The notes under the pieces were generated by a model. It was not told where the DNA came from. It searched no databases and saw only the letters and a program-made list of their open reading frames with translations. Position numbers and translations under genes: made by a program. A DNA stretch of 9,889 nucleotides from UBA6398 sp963644855 (GTDB lineage: Bacteria; Bacteroidota; Bacteroidia; Bacteroidales; Bacteroidaceae): contig CAVIQL010000051.1 of the NCBI GenBank assembly GCA_963644855.1, forward strand, positions 1 through 9,889, written 5' to 3'. The stretch's first letter is position 1; the number at the start of each line of letters is the position of its first letter. Below are positions 1-6,616 of this stretch, piece by piece.

Positions 1-227
1 GCTTTTAAGCTATGTATGATTATAGCGTCATAATTGTTTTCTTTTATATGATTTATAAAATTATCAGGAGTAACAAATTGAACGTATTGTTTCTTTTTTA
101 TATATATCAAAGTCTTAACTTCTGAAAAGATAACGTGATTATACAGGTGCTCCCCTTTTGTGTGTTCACAAATTTCTATAACGAAGTCAATGAACTTTTC
201 GTCAGTTATACAATTTAAGATTTTCAT
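1..227 (-). CDS. Probable glycosyltransferase, N-terminal part (runs off the left edge)
   Basis: An open frame on the minus strand starts at the ATG at 227-225 and stays open for 75 codons to the window edge. The protein begins MKILNCITDEKFIDFVIEIC and includes a stretch reading YDAIIIHSLK near residues 66-75. This alternation of beta strand and helix, with an IIxHSL turn, resembles the N-terminal Rossmann half of GT-B glycosyltransferases in Bacteroidales polysaccharide loci, including N-acetylfucosaminyltransferase-like proteins. That assignment is from general resemblance only; the sugar-nucleotide binding half lies outside the window. It is the last visible gene of the polysaccharide operon, 290 bp beyond the broken glycosyltransferase at 518-851. 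The leader before the ATG is AT-rich with no Shine-Dalgarno. The open frame and start are convincing; the function is moderately supported. Confidence 0.55.
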   Translation of the reverse strand, partial: MKILNCITDEKFIDFVIEICEHTKGEHLYNHVIFSEVKTLIYIKKKQYVQFVTPDNFINHIKENNYDAIIIHSLK

Positions 228-517
228 ATAATAATAACGTGAGTTCGACGAATTAGAACTAAGGCAATGGTCTTCTTTGAATCGCAATTAGTAGTCCCAT
301 TTTCGTTGCAAATATCTGATGCAAAAGATATATGGTCGTAAGATCATGATGATATGCTCGGAGGAAAACCTTTTTCAAGGTAGGAGTTGGGATAACTAAT
401 GGTAGGAGTTTAGAAACTCAAAGATCTAGTTGAGAAAAAGACTATGAACGGTAAAATTTTTGTTTTTTTTCTCTCCCCCCCCCAAAAAAAAAAAAACAGT
501 AGAGTATATTTTGTTAG
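228..517. other. Intergenic stretch with no gene recognised
   Basis: I find no convincing coding frame here on either strand. It contains a long homopolymer block at 463-496, a 10-bp direct repeat (ggtaggagtt) at 379-388 and 401-410, and a short inverted repeat (gagttt/aaactc) at 406-419 whose 2-nt loop is too small for a good terminator. Because the glycosyltransferase upstream is truncated, part of this stretch may be decayed glycosyltransferase DNA, but I cannot align it to anything. Confidence 0.5.
463..496. repeat. Compound homopolymer block T8-CTCT-C9-A13
   Basis: On the plus strand, eight T (463-470) are followed by CTCT, nine C (475-483) and thirteen A (484-496). On the transcribed minus strand this reads T13 G9 AGAG A8. 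It sits between the truncated glycosyltransferase and the next gene. Runs of this length are prone to slippage in replication and to length error in sequencing. No start codon or reading frame spans it, so any effect would be on promoter spacing or transcript end rather than on a protein. Confidence 0.8.
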
Positions 518-851
518 CTAATGTTGTAATATATTCCTCCAATAGTCATCTCCTTCGCAGAATGCTATATTTGCCATTCAAGTGGGCATCTATAATGCGC
601 CTTAGTGAACCGTCGTGCTTGGAGTATTGATTTTCGGTCTCGTATATTGGTTTAATTATATCGGGATATTTTGCGGCGTATTCTTTTATGATTTCCTGCG
701 AGCCATCGGTGGAACAATCATCGTGTACAATTGCCTCGAATTTGAAATTTGTCTTTTGCATAACAAAGCCGTCAAGGCACTGCCTTAGATATGGTGCGTG
801 GTTATATACCAAACACTTTATCGAAACCATCAATTGATTGTCATCTTCCAT
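518..851 (-). pseudogene. Family 2 glycosyltransferase remnant, frameshifted and truncated
   Basis: From the ATG at 851 the frame encodes about 95 residues of a typical GT-A glycosyltransferase N-terminus: a nucleotide-binding strand (SIKCLVYNHAPYLRQCL, residues 10-26), the HDDCSTDGS motif with Asp44, Asp45 and Asp49, and KYPDIIKPIYETENQYSKHD. After GKY (residues 93-95) the frame changes, ending in ILRRR and a TGA at 548-546. In another frame, starting just after the KY codons, the DNA reads AFCEGDDYW, the conserved GDDYW segment of this family, then RNILQH and a TAG at 520-518. The family norm is GKYIAxCEGDDYW, so two bases (an AT unit of an ATATAT run near 564-572) appear lost. Even in the restored frame homology ends after DDYW, whereas intact members have about 250-320 residues. 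It is therefore both frameshifted and truncated and cannot be a working transferase. The start could instead be Met8 (position 830). Confidence 0.85.
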
Positions 852-904
852 GTGTTTTTTTATATTGTATTGTTCGTTTGCTGCGTTTCAGACTTTAAAA
901 GCAT

Positions 905-1957
905 TTAATTCTTGTTGAGCAGTTCTTTTATAAAGTCATGGTCAAGTTGCGTTATCGCTGGTAGGTCTTCTATTGCAGTGCCTGAGTTTACTAATGCTTG
1001 TAGCATTCGGCGTATTTGTTCGTTTTTCTCGTTGAGCAGTGCATCTTTTTCGCTTATCTGCGCATTCTGCTTGTTTATCTGTGCATCTTTTTCGCTTATC
1101 TGCGCTTCTTTTTCGTTTATCTGCGCATCTTTTTCGCTTATCTGCGCTTCTTTTTCGTTTATCTGCGCATCTTTTTGTGCGATGATTTTATCGCGGTTCA
1201 TTATTGCGGTGTCTCTATTTTCGATAGCGGAGAAGTATTCGTCTTCCACGTTCATGTCTTGACGCAGTTTGCTATCAGAGGCAGCTGCAAGTAGTCTGCG
1301 GAGAATGTACATCATTTCATCGTCATGGGCGTACAAACTTTCGTCAACATTAAGTACTTGGCGGTTGTGCCGATCCTTACGAGTTTGGTCGAATACGCTC
1401 AGCACCTGTTCCAATCTGTTGTTTACTTGTCCGTGAAGCAAAGGTATCTGTACGATTATGCTATTGTGGTTCAAACTTTCAATAAAGGGGTCGGGCATAC
1501 CTTCGGAAACTACGTTACCGTTATAATCTTGCGATTGGTGGTTTACGTATATCACAGGCTCTTTTATATCTCCAACACGATGCCCTAACAGATATACCGT
1601 AATCATTGGTATGGCAAAACCATTAGGGTTGTTATCTTTCAGAATGTTTTCTGGGTTTGCATACTGTGCTCCGAGATATTGACGGAATCTCAAGGTTTCT
1701 GTTTCGAGCCATGTTTTTTGCAGTTCAATAAGTATTAGCTTCAAACTACCATTCTTCTCCTTGATTTGCGCCCCGAAGTCAATACGAAACATTGATATTT
1801 TGTCGCGACTTCCGTTGCTATATTCGTGTCGGCGCACTTTTACGTCTACAACCTCCTTTTTCAACAAAGCAGAAAGAATGGTTTTCGCAATGCGTTCGTC
1901 TTCTATCAAATATTTGAAAACCGAATCGTAAATTGGGTTCGCCACATGTATTACCAT
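905..1957 (-). CDS. PD-(D/E)XK nuclease (Rpn / PF12784-like) with coiled-coil tail
   Basis: This 350-residue protein matches the PD-(D/E)XK nuclease family annotated as putative transposase or recombination-promoting nuclease (Rpn). The N-terminus NPIYDSVFKYLIEDERIAK is characteristic. The core motif is visible as FRID (Asp60) followed by ILIELQK (Glu78, Gln80, Lys81), then TWLETETLRFRQYLGAQY. Family members cleave DNA and are linked to RecA-independent recombination; their native role is unsettled. Residues 262-317 form eight back-to-back heptads of the KDAQINE/KEAQISE type, a predicted charged coiled coil. A degenerate C-terminal tail ends in LDHDFIKELLNKN. The ATG at 1957 is chosen because a strong AAGGAGG lies 7 nt before it. 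The gene sits between the flippase and the broken glycosyltransferase, on the operon strand but with its own promoter box, so it looks like inserted cargo rather than a polysaccharide gene. The catalytic residues appear intact. Confidence 0.88.
   Translation of the reverse strand: MVIHVANPIYDSVFKYLIEDERIAKTILSALLKKEVVDVKVRRHEYSNGSRDKISMFRIDFGAQIKEKNGSLKLILIELQKTWLETETLRFRQYLGAQYANPENILKDNNPNGFAIPMITVYLLGHRVGDIKEPVIYVNHQSQDYNGNVVSEGMPDPFIESLNHNSIIVQIPLLHGQVNNRLEQVLSVFDQTRKDRHNRQVLNVDESLYAHDDEMMYILRRLLAAASDSKLRQDMNVEDEYFSAIENRDTAIMNRDKIIAQKDAQINEKEAQISEKDAQINEKEAQISEKDAQINKQNAQISEKDALLNEKNEQIRRMLQALVNSGTAIEDLPAITQLDHDFIKELLNKN
1007..1176 (-). repeat. 21/42-bp tandem repeats encoding heptads in the nuclease tail
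   Basis: Eight 21-bp units encode consecutive seven-residue repeats. A 42-bp double unit is identical in 1101-1142 and, up to its last bases, 1143-1176. The unit length is a multiple of three, so gain or loss of units changes coiled-coil length without breaking the frame. Confidence 0.85.
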
Positions 1958-1964
1958 AGTTTTT

Positions 1965-1971
1965 CCTCCTT
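1965..1971 (-). promoter_or_regulatory. Strong Shine-Dalgarno before the nuclease gene
   Basis: The minus strand reads AAGGAGG 7 nt upstream of the ATG at 1957. A near-perfect anti-16S match is unusual in Bacteroidetes and in this window, where the other genes have AT-rich leaders. It fixes the nuclease start and suggests a translation signal of its own. Confidence 0.75.
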
Positions 1972-1994
1972 GATTAATTGCTTGCTTTTGATCG

Positions 1995-2010
1995 AAAAGA
2001 TATATCTTTT
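1995..2010. promoter_or_regulatory. 16-bp perfect palindrome in the nuclease leader
   Basis: The sequence aaaagatatatctttt is its own reverse complement. It lies between the candidate -7 box at 2020-2027 and the ribosome binding site, a position suited to an operator. No regulator is identified, and AT-rich palindromes can arise by chance. Confidence 0.35.
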
Positions 2011-2019
2011 AATCTTATG

Positions 2020-2027
2020 CAAAGATA
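2020..2027 (-). promoter_or_regulatory. Candidate Bacteroidetes -7 box for the nuclease gene
   Basis: The minus strand reads TATCTTTG, an exact match to TAnnTTTG, in the 79-bp gap between flippase and nuclease. I see no TTTG at the expected 19-21 bp upstream, so the match rests on one box. Confidence 0.4.
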
Positions 2028-2036
2028 AACATTATA

Positions 2037-3479
2037 TCATTGCCTTTTTATGATTATGCTTTTAATCTCGTGGTATTCGGGGTATTTGAACACGATGCTT
2101 ATTGCAATGTATGTTATAAGTCCTGTAATGATGCCGATGATAAGTTTGATGGCTGCTTGTGCAAATAGTAGGGTGGCTGCGTGGGCAGTGGCTCCCATGA
2201 CGAGGGCGGCTGCAAGTATTGGCAACAAGTCTTGCATTTGCTTGAAATAGCCTACGTTTATCAATTTACCAGTGTAGTAGGTGTTTATTACAAGGCAGAG
2301 TATTGAACTGCATACCATGCCGTAGCACATAGCGAGTACACCCATGGGAATTGTGATGCACATGATTGAAACGCCGAGGATTTTTTTTATTATCTCGAGC
2401 CGTAAAAACAAATCAGAACGTCCTTTTACTTGTAATAGGTTGAGATTTATAGCGTGAATGGGATACCACATCATGGCAAAACAAATTACTTGCAGATATA
2501 TTACGCAGGCTTCCCACTTTGTGGTTATCATTGTGATGATGAGTGGCCGGGCAAGCGCGGCAAGACCAATCATGAGAGGAAATATTATATATGCAGAAAC
2601 TCTAAGCAGGCGGCGATAGTCGGTACGCAGACGCTCGTCATCGTCTTGTATAAGGCTTAATACTGGAAATGTGGAACGTTGCAATATTCCTGTTATGTTG
2701 GACGAAAGTAGCGACGAATAGCTTTGCGCTCTCGAGAATAGTCCGAGTTGTGCAGGCGAATAGATTTTCCCTATGACAATTGGGAATATATTATTGTATG
2801 TGGTATCGAGCAAACCTGAGGCAAGTAGTTTTGAACCATAGCTCCAAAGATATTTGAATGATTCGTGGCAAAATGTGAGGGTAGGACGCCAATTGGAGAA
2901 AAACCATAGCAAGAGGCAATTTACGAGAGTTGCAAAGGTGGTTTGTATCACGAGCGACCAAACTCCATAGCCATTGTAAGCCAGGATTAGTCCTGTTATG
3001 CCGCTTATTATTGTACATATTATCGAAACCTTGGCTTGGGTTTTGAAGTCAACGCGTTTGGTGAGAATTGCTCGCTGCACCACGCAAAGAGAGTTGAATG
3101 GTACCGACAGGGCTGTGATTTTTATTATAGGCGAGAGAATGGGGGTATCGTAAAAAACCGCGATAAAAGGGGAGGCAATAAACAAAATGCCGTAACAAAC
3201 TATTCCAACAACTATGTTGAAGTAGAAAGCGGTTGACAGATCTTTTTCCTTTAGATCGGGCTTACGAATAAGGGCACTGGAAAATCCACTGTCAACAAAC
3301 GCTTGCGCAATGGCGGTAAACACCACAATCATTGCTACCACACCGTAGTCTTTGGGCGCAAGAATCCGGGCAAGAATAATGGAGAAACAGAATGATATGC
3401 CTTGGCTGGCAAATCTATCTATGCTGCTCCAAAACACTCCGTGAACGGCTTTTGTCTTTATGTCAGTGTGTGTGGACAA
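2037..3479 (-). CDS. Wzx-type oligosaccharide flippase (WzxC-like)
   Basis: This 480-residue, strongly hydrophobic protein has the features of the polysaccharide transporter (PST) flippases of the MOP superfamily. The N-terminus is KTKAVHGVFWSSIDRFASQG, followed by ILARILAPKDYGVVAM and SGFSSALIRKPDL, the signature stretch of the WzxC/PF13440 group. Mid-protein SYGSKLLASGLLDTTYNNIFPIVIGKIYSPAQLGLFSRAQ is also typical. About 12-14 membrane segments are expected, and length is normal. Such proteins flip undecaprenyl-linked repeat units across the inner membrane. The best start is TTG at 3479: it gives the usual N-terminus, there is no in-frame ATG until about residue 50, and an in-frame TGA lies one codon further upstream (3485-3483). 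It is 157 bp beyond the acetyltransferase, a loose spacing for this operon. No promoter is evident in that gap. Confidence 0.9.
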   Translation of the reverse strand: MSTHTDIKTKAVHGVFWSSIDRFASQGISFCFSIILARILAPKDYGVVAMIVVFTAIAQAFVDSGFSSALIRKPDLKEKDLSTAFYFNIVVGIVCYGILFIASPFIAVFYDTPILSPIIKITALSVPFNSLCVVQRAILTKRVDFKTQAKVSIICTIISGITGLILAYNGYGVWSLVIQTTFATLVNCLLLWFFSNWRPTLTFCHESFKYLWSYGSKLLASGLLDTTYNNIFPIVIGKIYSPAQLGLFSRAQSYSSLLSSNITGILQRSTFPVLSLIQDDDERLRTDYRRLLRVSAYIIFPLMIGLAALARPLIITMITTKWEACVIYLQVICFAMMWYPIHAINLNLLQVKGRSDLFLRLEIIKKILGVSIMCITIPMGVLAMCYGMVCSSILCLVINTYYTGKLINVGYFKQMQDLLPILAAALVMGATAHAATLLFAQAAIKLIIGIITGLITYIAISIVFKYPEYHEIKSIIIKRQ

Positions 3480-3636
3480 GTGTCAATGTTTTTTGTATTT
3501 GCGGTCATTCCTATATCGGACGTGGTTTAATTATTTCTGATGTAAGTCTTCTCTCAATTTATTGGCGCATGATAGCTTCACAAACAGCGCAAATTCTGTT
3601 CTTAGATAAGAGAACATTTACTTTGGATTAACTCAA

Positions 3637-4299
3637 TCATTTGCTTACTTTTTCTTTTGCGGGTATTCCTATCATTGTGGCATGAGGGGGAACTTCTCTT
3701 GTAAGCAAGGCGCGTGCCCCAATATACGCATGAGTTCCTATAGTGCGCACTTTCCCAGAAATGGAAAGTGCCCCTTGTCCCATGAAGGCAAAGTCCTGCA
3801 TTTCTGTATATGCACCTAATAGACTGTTATCTGCGAAAAAGCAATGCTTGCCGATTTTGTTGTTGTGATTGATAATTACTCCAGAAAGAACGACTGTTCC
3901 CATACCTATAGTTGTGCCTGCTTGTATGTGAGAGAAACAGTTAACGTACACTCCTATGGGGGAAATCGTCGCAAAACGCGAAACTACGGCTTGGGGATGT
4001 ATAATTGTGGGAACGCTTCCACCCATGCTCATTATTTTGCTTAGTAATTGCGCCCTAATATCCATATTTCCCATGGTTAAGAGAAAAGCCATGCCGCCTA
4101 AGTCTTCCATAGAAAAAAGATCTTTGAACGAGCCTATAATTTTGTAGCCACAATAAATTTCCCCTGTCCTTGTTTCATCGTAATGAAATAAACCTTTTAT
4201 ATGATATCCGCAATCTTCTGCCAAATCAATCATAACAGGTGTATTATGTCCTACTCCTAAAGCGTATAAATTATTTGAAATTTTGGAAGCTATTTCCAT
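3637..4299 (-). CDS. NeuD/PglD-like sugar N- or O-acetyltransferase
   Basis: This 220-residue protein has two parts. Residues 10-95 form a Rossmann-like sugar-nucleotide domain (NNLYALGVGHNTPVMIDLAE; its GxGH turn matches the GAGGH of PglD/NeuD). Residues 97-215 form a left-handed beta-helix of hexapeptide repeats ending in MIGIPAKEKVSK. His145 in VIINHNNKIG is at the place of the catalytic base of PglD. The family transfers acetyl from acetyl-CoA to an amino sugar nucleotide (PglD) or to sialic acid (NeuD). It lies 57 bp downstream of the sugar aminotransferase, so N-acetylation of that enzyme's product is the natural reading, as in PglE-PglD. I start at the ATG at 4299; a TTG three codons upstream is possible but unneeded. 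Members usually have Asp after the His; here it is Asn. Confidence 0.85.
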   Translation of the reverse strand: MEIASKISNNLYALGVGHNTPVMIDLAEDCGYHIKGLFHYDETRTGEIYCGYKIIGSFKDLFSMEDLGGMAFLLTMGNMDIRAQLLSKIMSMGGSVPTIIHPQAVVSRFATISPIGVYVNCFSHIQAGTTIGMGTVVLSGVIINHNNKIGKHCFFADNSLLGAYTEMQDFAFMGQGALSISGKVRTIGTHAYIGARALLTREVPPHATMIGIPAKEKVSK

Positions 4300-4356
4300 A
4301 ACAAGCAAGGGAACCCTTTTAAAGATATGTATTTGTAAACAATGTAAGGATTGCTT

Positions 4357-5481
4357 TCAACCTTTGTTGGGGTCTCGTTTTATACAGCCGATAATTCTCT
4401 CAATATCTTCTTCGCTAAGTGCGTGGTGCATTGGCAAGCAGATTACAGATGCCGCCATTCTATGTGCGTTGGGCAAATTCTCTGGTGTAGCGCTCTCTAA
4501 TCCGCGATAGGTGGAAAATTCACTGATCAACGGGTAGAAATATCTGCGTCCCCATACATCGTGAGCTTTCATTTTTGTGTACAGTTCGTCTCTTGTCATG
4601 CCATATCTCTCTGCATCTATGAAAATAGGGAAATAACTGTAATTGTGCTTCACTCCAGGCATATCTTCAAAGAATGAAACTCCGTCAATCCCTTTAAGAG
4701 CTTCGCGATATCTTATTGCAACATGTTGGCGTGCTTTTATAGCTTTGTCTACCTGCTGTAAATTTAAAAGACCATATGCTGCACGTAATTCGTCCATCTT
4801 GCTATTTATTCCTGGTCCCACAACTTCTGTTTCACCTGCAAAACCAAAATTCTTCAGGTAGTCGATGCGTTTTTTCGTCTTCTCATCGTGCATCACCATC
4901 GCTCCACCTTCTATGGTATTGAAGACTTTGGTGGCATGAAAACTAAGCGTGCTTAAATCTCCTGCGTTGAGAATGCTTTCCCCATTGACTTCTACGCCAA
5001 ACGCATGGGCTGCGTCGTATATAACTTTAAGCCCGTATTTATCGGCAATGTCTTGTATGGCCTTGGTATCGCAAGGTTTTCCGTATACATGTACCGGCAT
5101 TATGGCGGTGGTGCGCGGTGTTATTGCTGCCTCTATTTTTATAGGGTCGATATTTCCCGTCTTAGGATCAATGTCAACAAACACCGGTTTTATACCGTTC
5201 CACCATAAGGCGTGGGTTGTTGCCACAAAACTGTAGGGCGTTGTAATAACTTCGCCGGTAATATGGAGAGCTTGGAGCGCTGTTATTAACGGAAGTGTGC
5301 CGTTTGTGAACAGGCTAACGTATGGCACTTTTAGATAATCTGCGAGTGCTGCTTCAAATTTCTTGTGGAATGTTCCGTTGTTGGTTATCCATTTGCTGTC
5401 CCATATCTGTTTTAGATAGTCATGAAATTCGTCGAGATCGGGTAGCAAAGGCGAGGTTACTGTTATGATATTCTTGTTCAT
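4357..5481 (-). CDS. DegT/DnrJ/EryC1/StrS sugar aminotransferase
   Basis: This 374-residue, PLP-dependent enzyme is of normal family length. It would aminate a 4-keto-6-deoxy (or 3-keto) nucleotide sugar using glutamate. Visible landmarks are QIWDSKWITNNG (residues 25-36), the phosphate-cradle LFTNGTLPLITAL (57-69), TPYSFVATTHALWWNGIKPV (81-100), the cofactor aspartate in YDAAHAFG (Asp156) and the Schiff-base lysine in SFHATKVFNTIEGGA (Lys185). The C-terminal RRYFYPLISEFSTYRG is typical. The subgroup resembles enzymes that make 4-amino-4,6-dideoxy sugars such as viosamine or bacillosamine precursors, but the substrate cannot be fixed from the sequence alone. Its ATG is 6 bp after the acyltransferase stop, so translational coupling is likely. 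The next gene downstream is the NeuD/PglD-like acetyltransferase. No partner sugar dehydratase is visible in the window. Confidence 0.93.
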   Translation of the reverse strand: MNKNIITVTSPLLPDLDEFHDYLKQIWDSKWITNNGTFHKKFEAALADYLKVPYVSLFTNGTLPLITALQALHITGEVITTPYSFVATTHALWWNGIKPVFVDIDPKTGNIDPIKIEAAITPRTTAIMPVHVYGKPCDTKAIQDIADKYGLKVIYDAAHAFGVEVNGESILNAGDLSTLSFHATKVFNTIEGGAMVMHDEKTKKRIDYLKNFGFAGETEVVGPGINSKMDELRAAYGLLNLQQVDKAIKARQHVAIRYREALKGIDGVSFFEDMPGVKHNYSYFPIFIDAERYGMTRDELYTKMKAHDVWGRRYFYPLISEFSTYRGLESATPENLPNAHRMAASVICLPMHHALSEEDIERIIGCIKRDPNKG

Positions 5482-5487
5482 TTGTTG

Positions 5488-6582
5488 CTATTTTAGAAAA
5501 AAGTTCTTGGGGCTTGTTATAGCTTTAAGACATATGTTTATAGCAGGTGTTTCTATGGTGTGAATTCTAATATAATCAATAGCAATGCAGCATAAAAAGA
5601 TGAGGCTCGGAATTGTCAAGGCATGCAGTACAAAATAAGGTGAATGGAAATTTCCCGAAACGTTACATATATCTTTCCATAGCCATTGCCTCATAATATC
5701 GCTGTTTGCATGTATGAGCAGAACTCCAAATACGCTTGCAGCGATGGTATTTATTATTTTGCTCTGTCGTATTTTTAGGTTGCGGAAAAACATAAACGAG
5801 CAGATGCTTATAATTACTGCAAATATTTTGTTGGAATCGCTAACGAAAAAGCATGCGTTCGAAAAGTTGAGCGTCTTTCCTGTGTGTTGTTGCAAAAGAG
5901 TGATGCCTATTACGCTTGCAATGGCGATGGGGATAATAAGACATAGAGCAAATAGCCACGGGCGGCTTTGGTTTTTGTGAGGAAAATCGTAGAGCCGGAT
6001 ATATGATGCAATGAAATATAGAATGCAAAACCACGTGATATAGTTTAGTCTTACGTTGATAAAGAATGACGAACCGAGTATAGTATAGACGAATGTTGTC
6101 AATGCTATTAGAATTATATGTTGTTGCTTCGTCATATTCTTGATTAGTATGTTTATAAAAGGAATGAACAAGAAAAACAAAAGGTAGCAACCTATAAAAT
6201 TATCTTCTACACTCTGTATTGGCAACATTGCGAAAACAAAAGAGAATGGACTGAAATTTGTGTAACCGCTTATTGCAAAAATTAAGTTCAATACTATGTT
6301 GTAGAAAACTACTTCCAATAACAATTTGAGAAACTTCTTTATAGTAATTTCTGATTTACACATAAAATAACCTGTAATCAGAACAAAACAATTGATGCCG
6401 GTTTTTCCCCACATTCCAATGATATATAAAAGAATCGTGCGCCATGATAATGGAATATTGGCAGTCTCATTTAAAACTCCAGAGTTTACCACGTAGTGAT
6501 GACTTACTATAAGTAGCATCACAAGTATCCTGTAGAGTTCTATATTTGATTGTCTTTCTTTTCTTTCGGGGGGGGGTAACAT
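5488..6582 (-). CDS. Membrane O-acyltransferase (acyltransferase family 3), probably phase-variable
   Basis: A 364-residue integral membrane protein of the PF01757 (OafA-like) family, which moves acetyl or other acyl groups onto surface glycans. The opening RQSNIELYRILVMLLIVSHHYVV has the family arrangement, with the His pair in membrane segment 1, followed by WGKTGINCFVLITGYFM (residues 58-75). About ten membrane segments are apparent. The start is the ATG at 6582, 34 bp after the antiterminator stop. Codons 3-5 are three CCC codons, a run of nine C at 6568-6576. With eight C the frame would stop after 13 codons, with ten C after 38. The next in-frame start candidates are a GTG-ATG pair around residues 21-22, inside membrane segment 1. 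As sequenced, the gene is in the ON frame. The 3' end is 6 bp from the aminotransferase start, so OFF states could also reduce downstream expression. Confidence 0.9.
   Translation of the reverse strand: MLPPPERKERQSNIELYRILVMLLIVSHHYVVNSGVLNETANIPLSWRTILLYIIGMWGKTGINCFVLITGYFMCKSEITIKKFLKLLLEVVFYNIVLNLIFAISGYTNFSPFSFVFAMLPIQSVEDNFIGCYLLFFLFIPFINILIKNMTKQQHIILIALTTFVYTILGSSFFINVRLNYITWFCILYFIASYIRLYDFPHKNQSRPWLFALCLIIPIAIASVIGITLLQQHTGKTLNFSNACFFVSDSNKIFAVIISICSFMFFRNLKIRQSKIINTIAASVFGVLLIHANSDIMRQWLWKDICNVSGNFHSPYFVLHALTIPSLIFLCCIAIDYIRIHTIETPAINICLKAITSPKNFFLK
6568..6576 (-). repeat. C9 homopolymer tract at codons 3-5 of the acyltransferase
   Basis: Nine consecutive C on the coding strand (nine G on the plus strand) follow ATG TTA directly. 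The tract is inside the reading frame, and a one-base length change in either direction produces an early stop. This is the usual architecture of a slipped-strand contingency locus. Confidence 0.85.
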
Positions 6583-6616
6583 CTTGATTATGTGGAATGT
6601 AAATTATCTCTCGAAA

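Noticed and set aside
300..345. Possible promoter for the gene at 1-227
   Set aside because: Only boxes with a mismatch to TAnnTTTG are present (GATATTTG, TATCTTTT) and there is no properly spaced TTTG.
406..419. Possible terminator (gagttt/aaactc)
   Set aside because: The loop is 2 nt and there is no T-run on either side.
912..1294. Plus-strand frames with repeated Cys/Phe/Ile/Ser-rich peptides
   Set aside because: They are the complement of the heptad repeat in the nuclease gene and owe their pattern to it.
3480..3636. Plus-strand peptide with a hexapeptide-like look (GHSYIGRGLIISD) in the gap before the flippase
   Set aside because: Short, on the opposite strand to the operon, no domain beyond about 13 residues; a chance resemblance is more likely.
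6568..6576. Poly-C run as a mere sequencing artefact
   Set aside because: The nine-base length keeps the full 364-residue protein in frame with the ATG, which an arbitrary error would do only one time in three; true length still needs reads.
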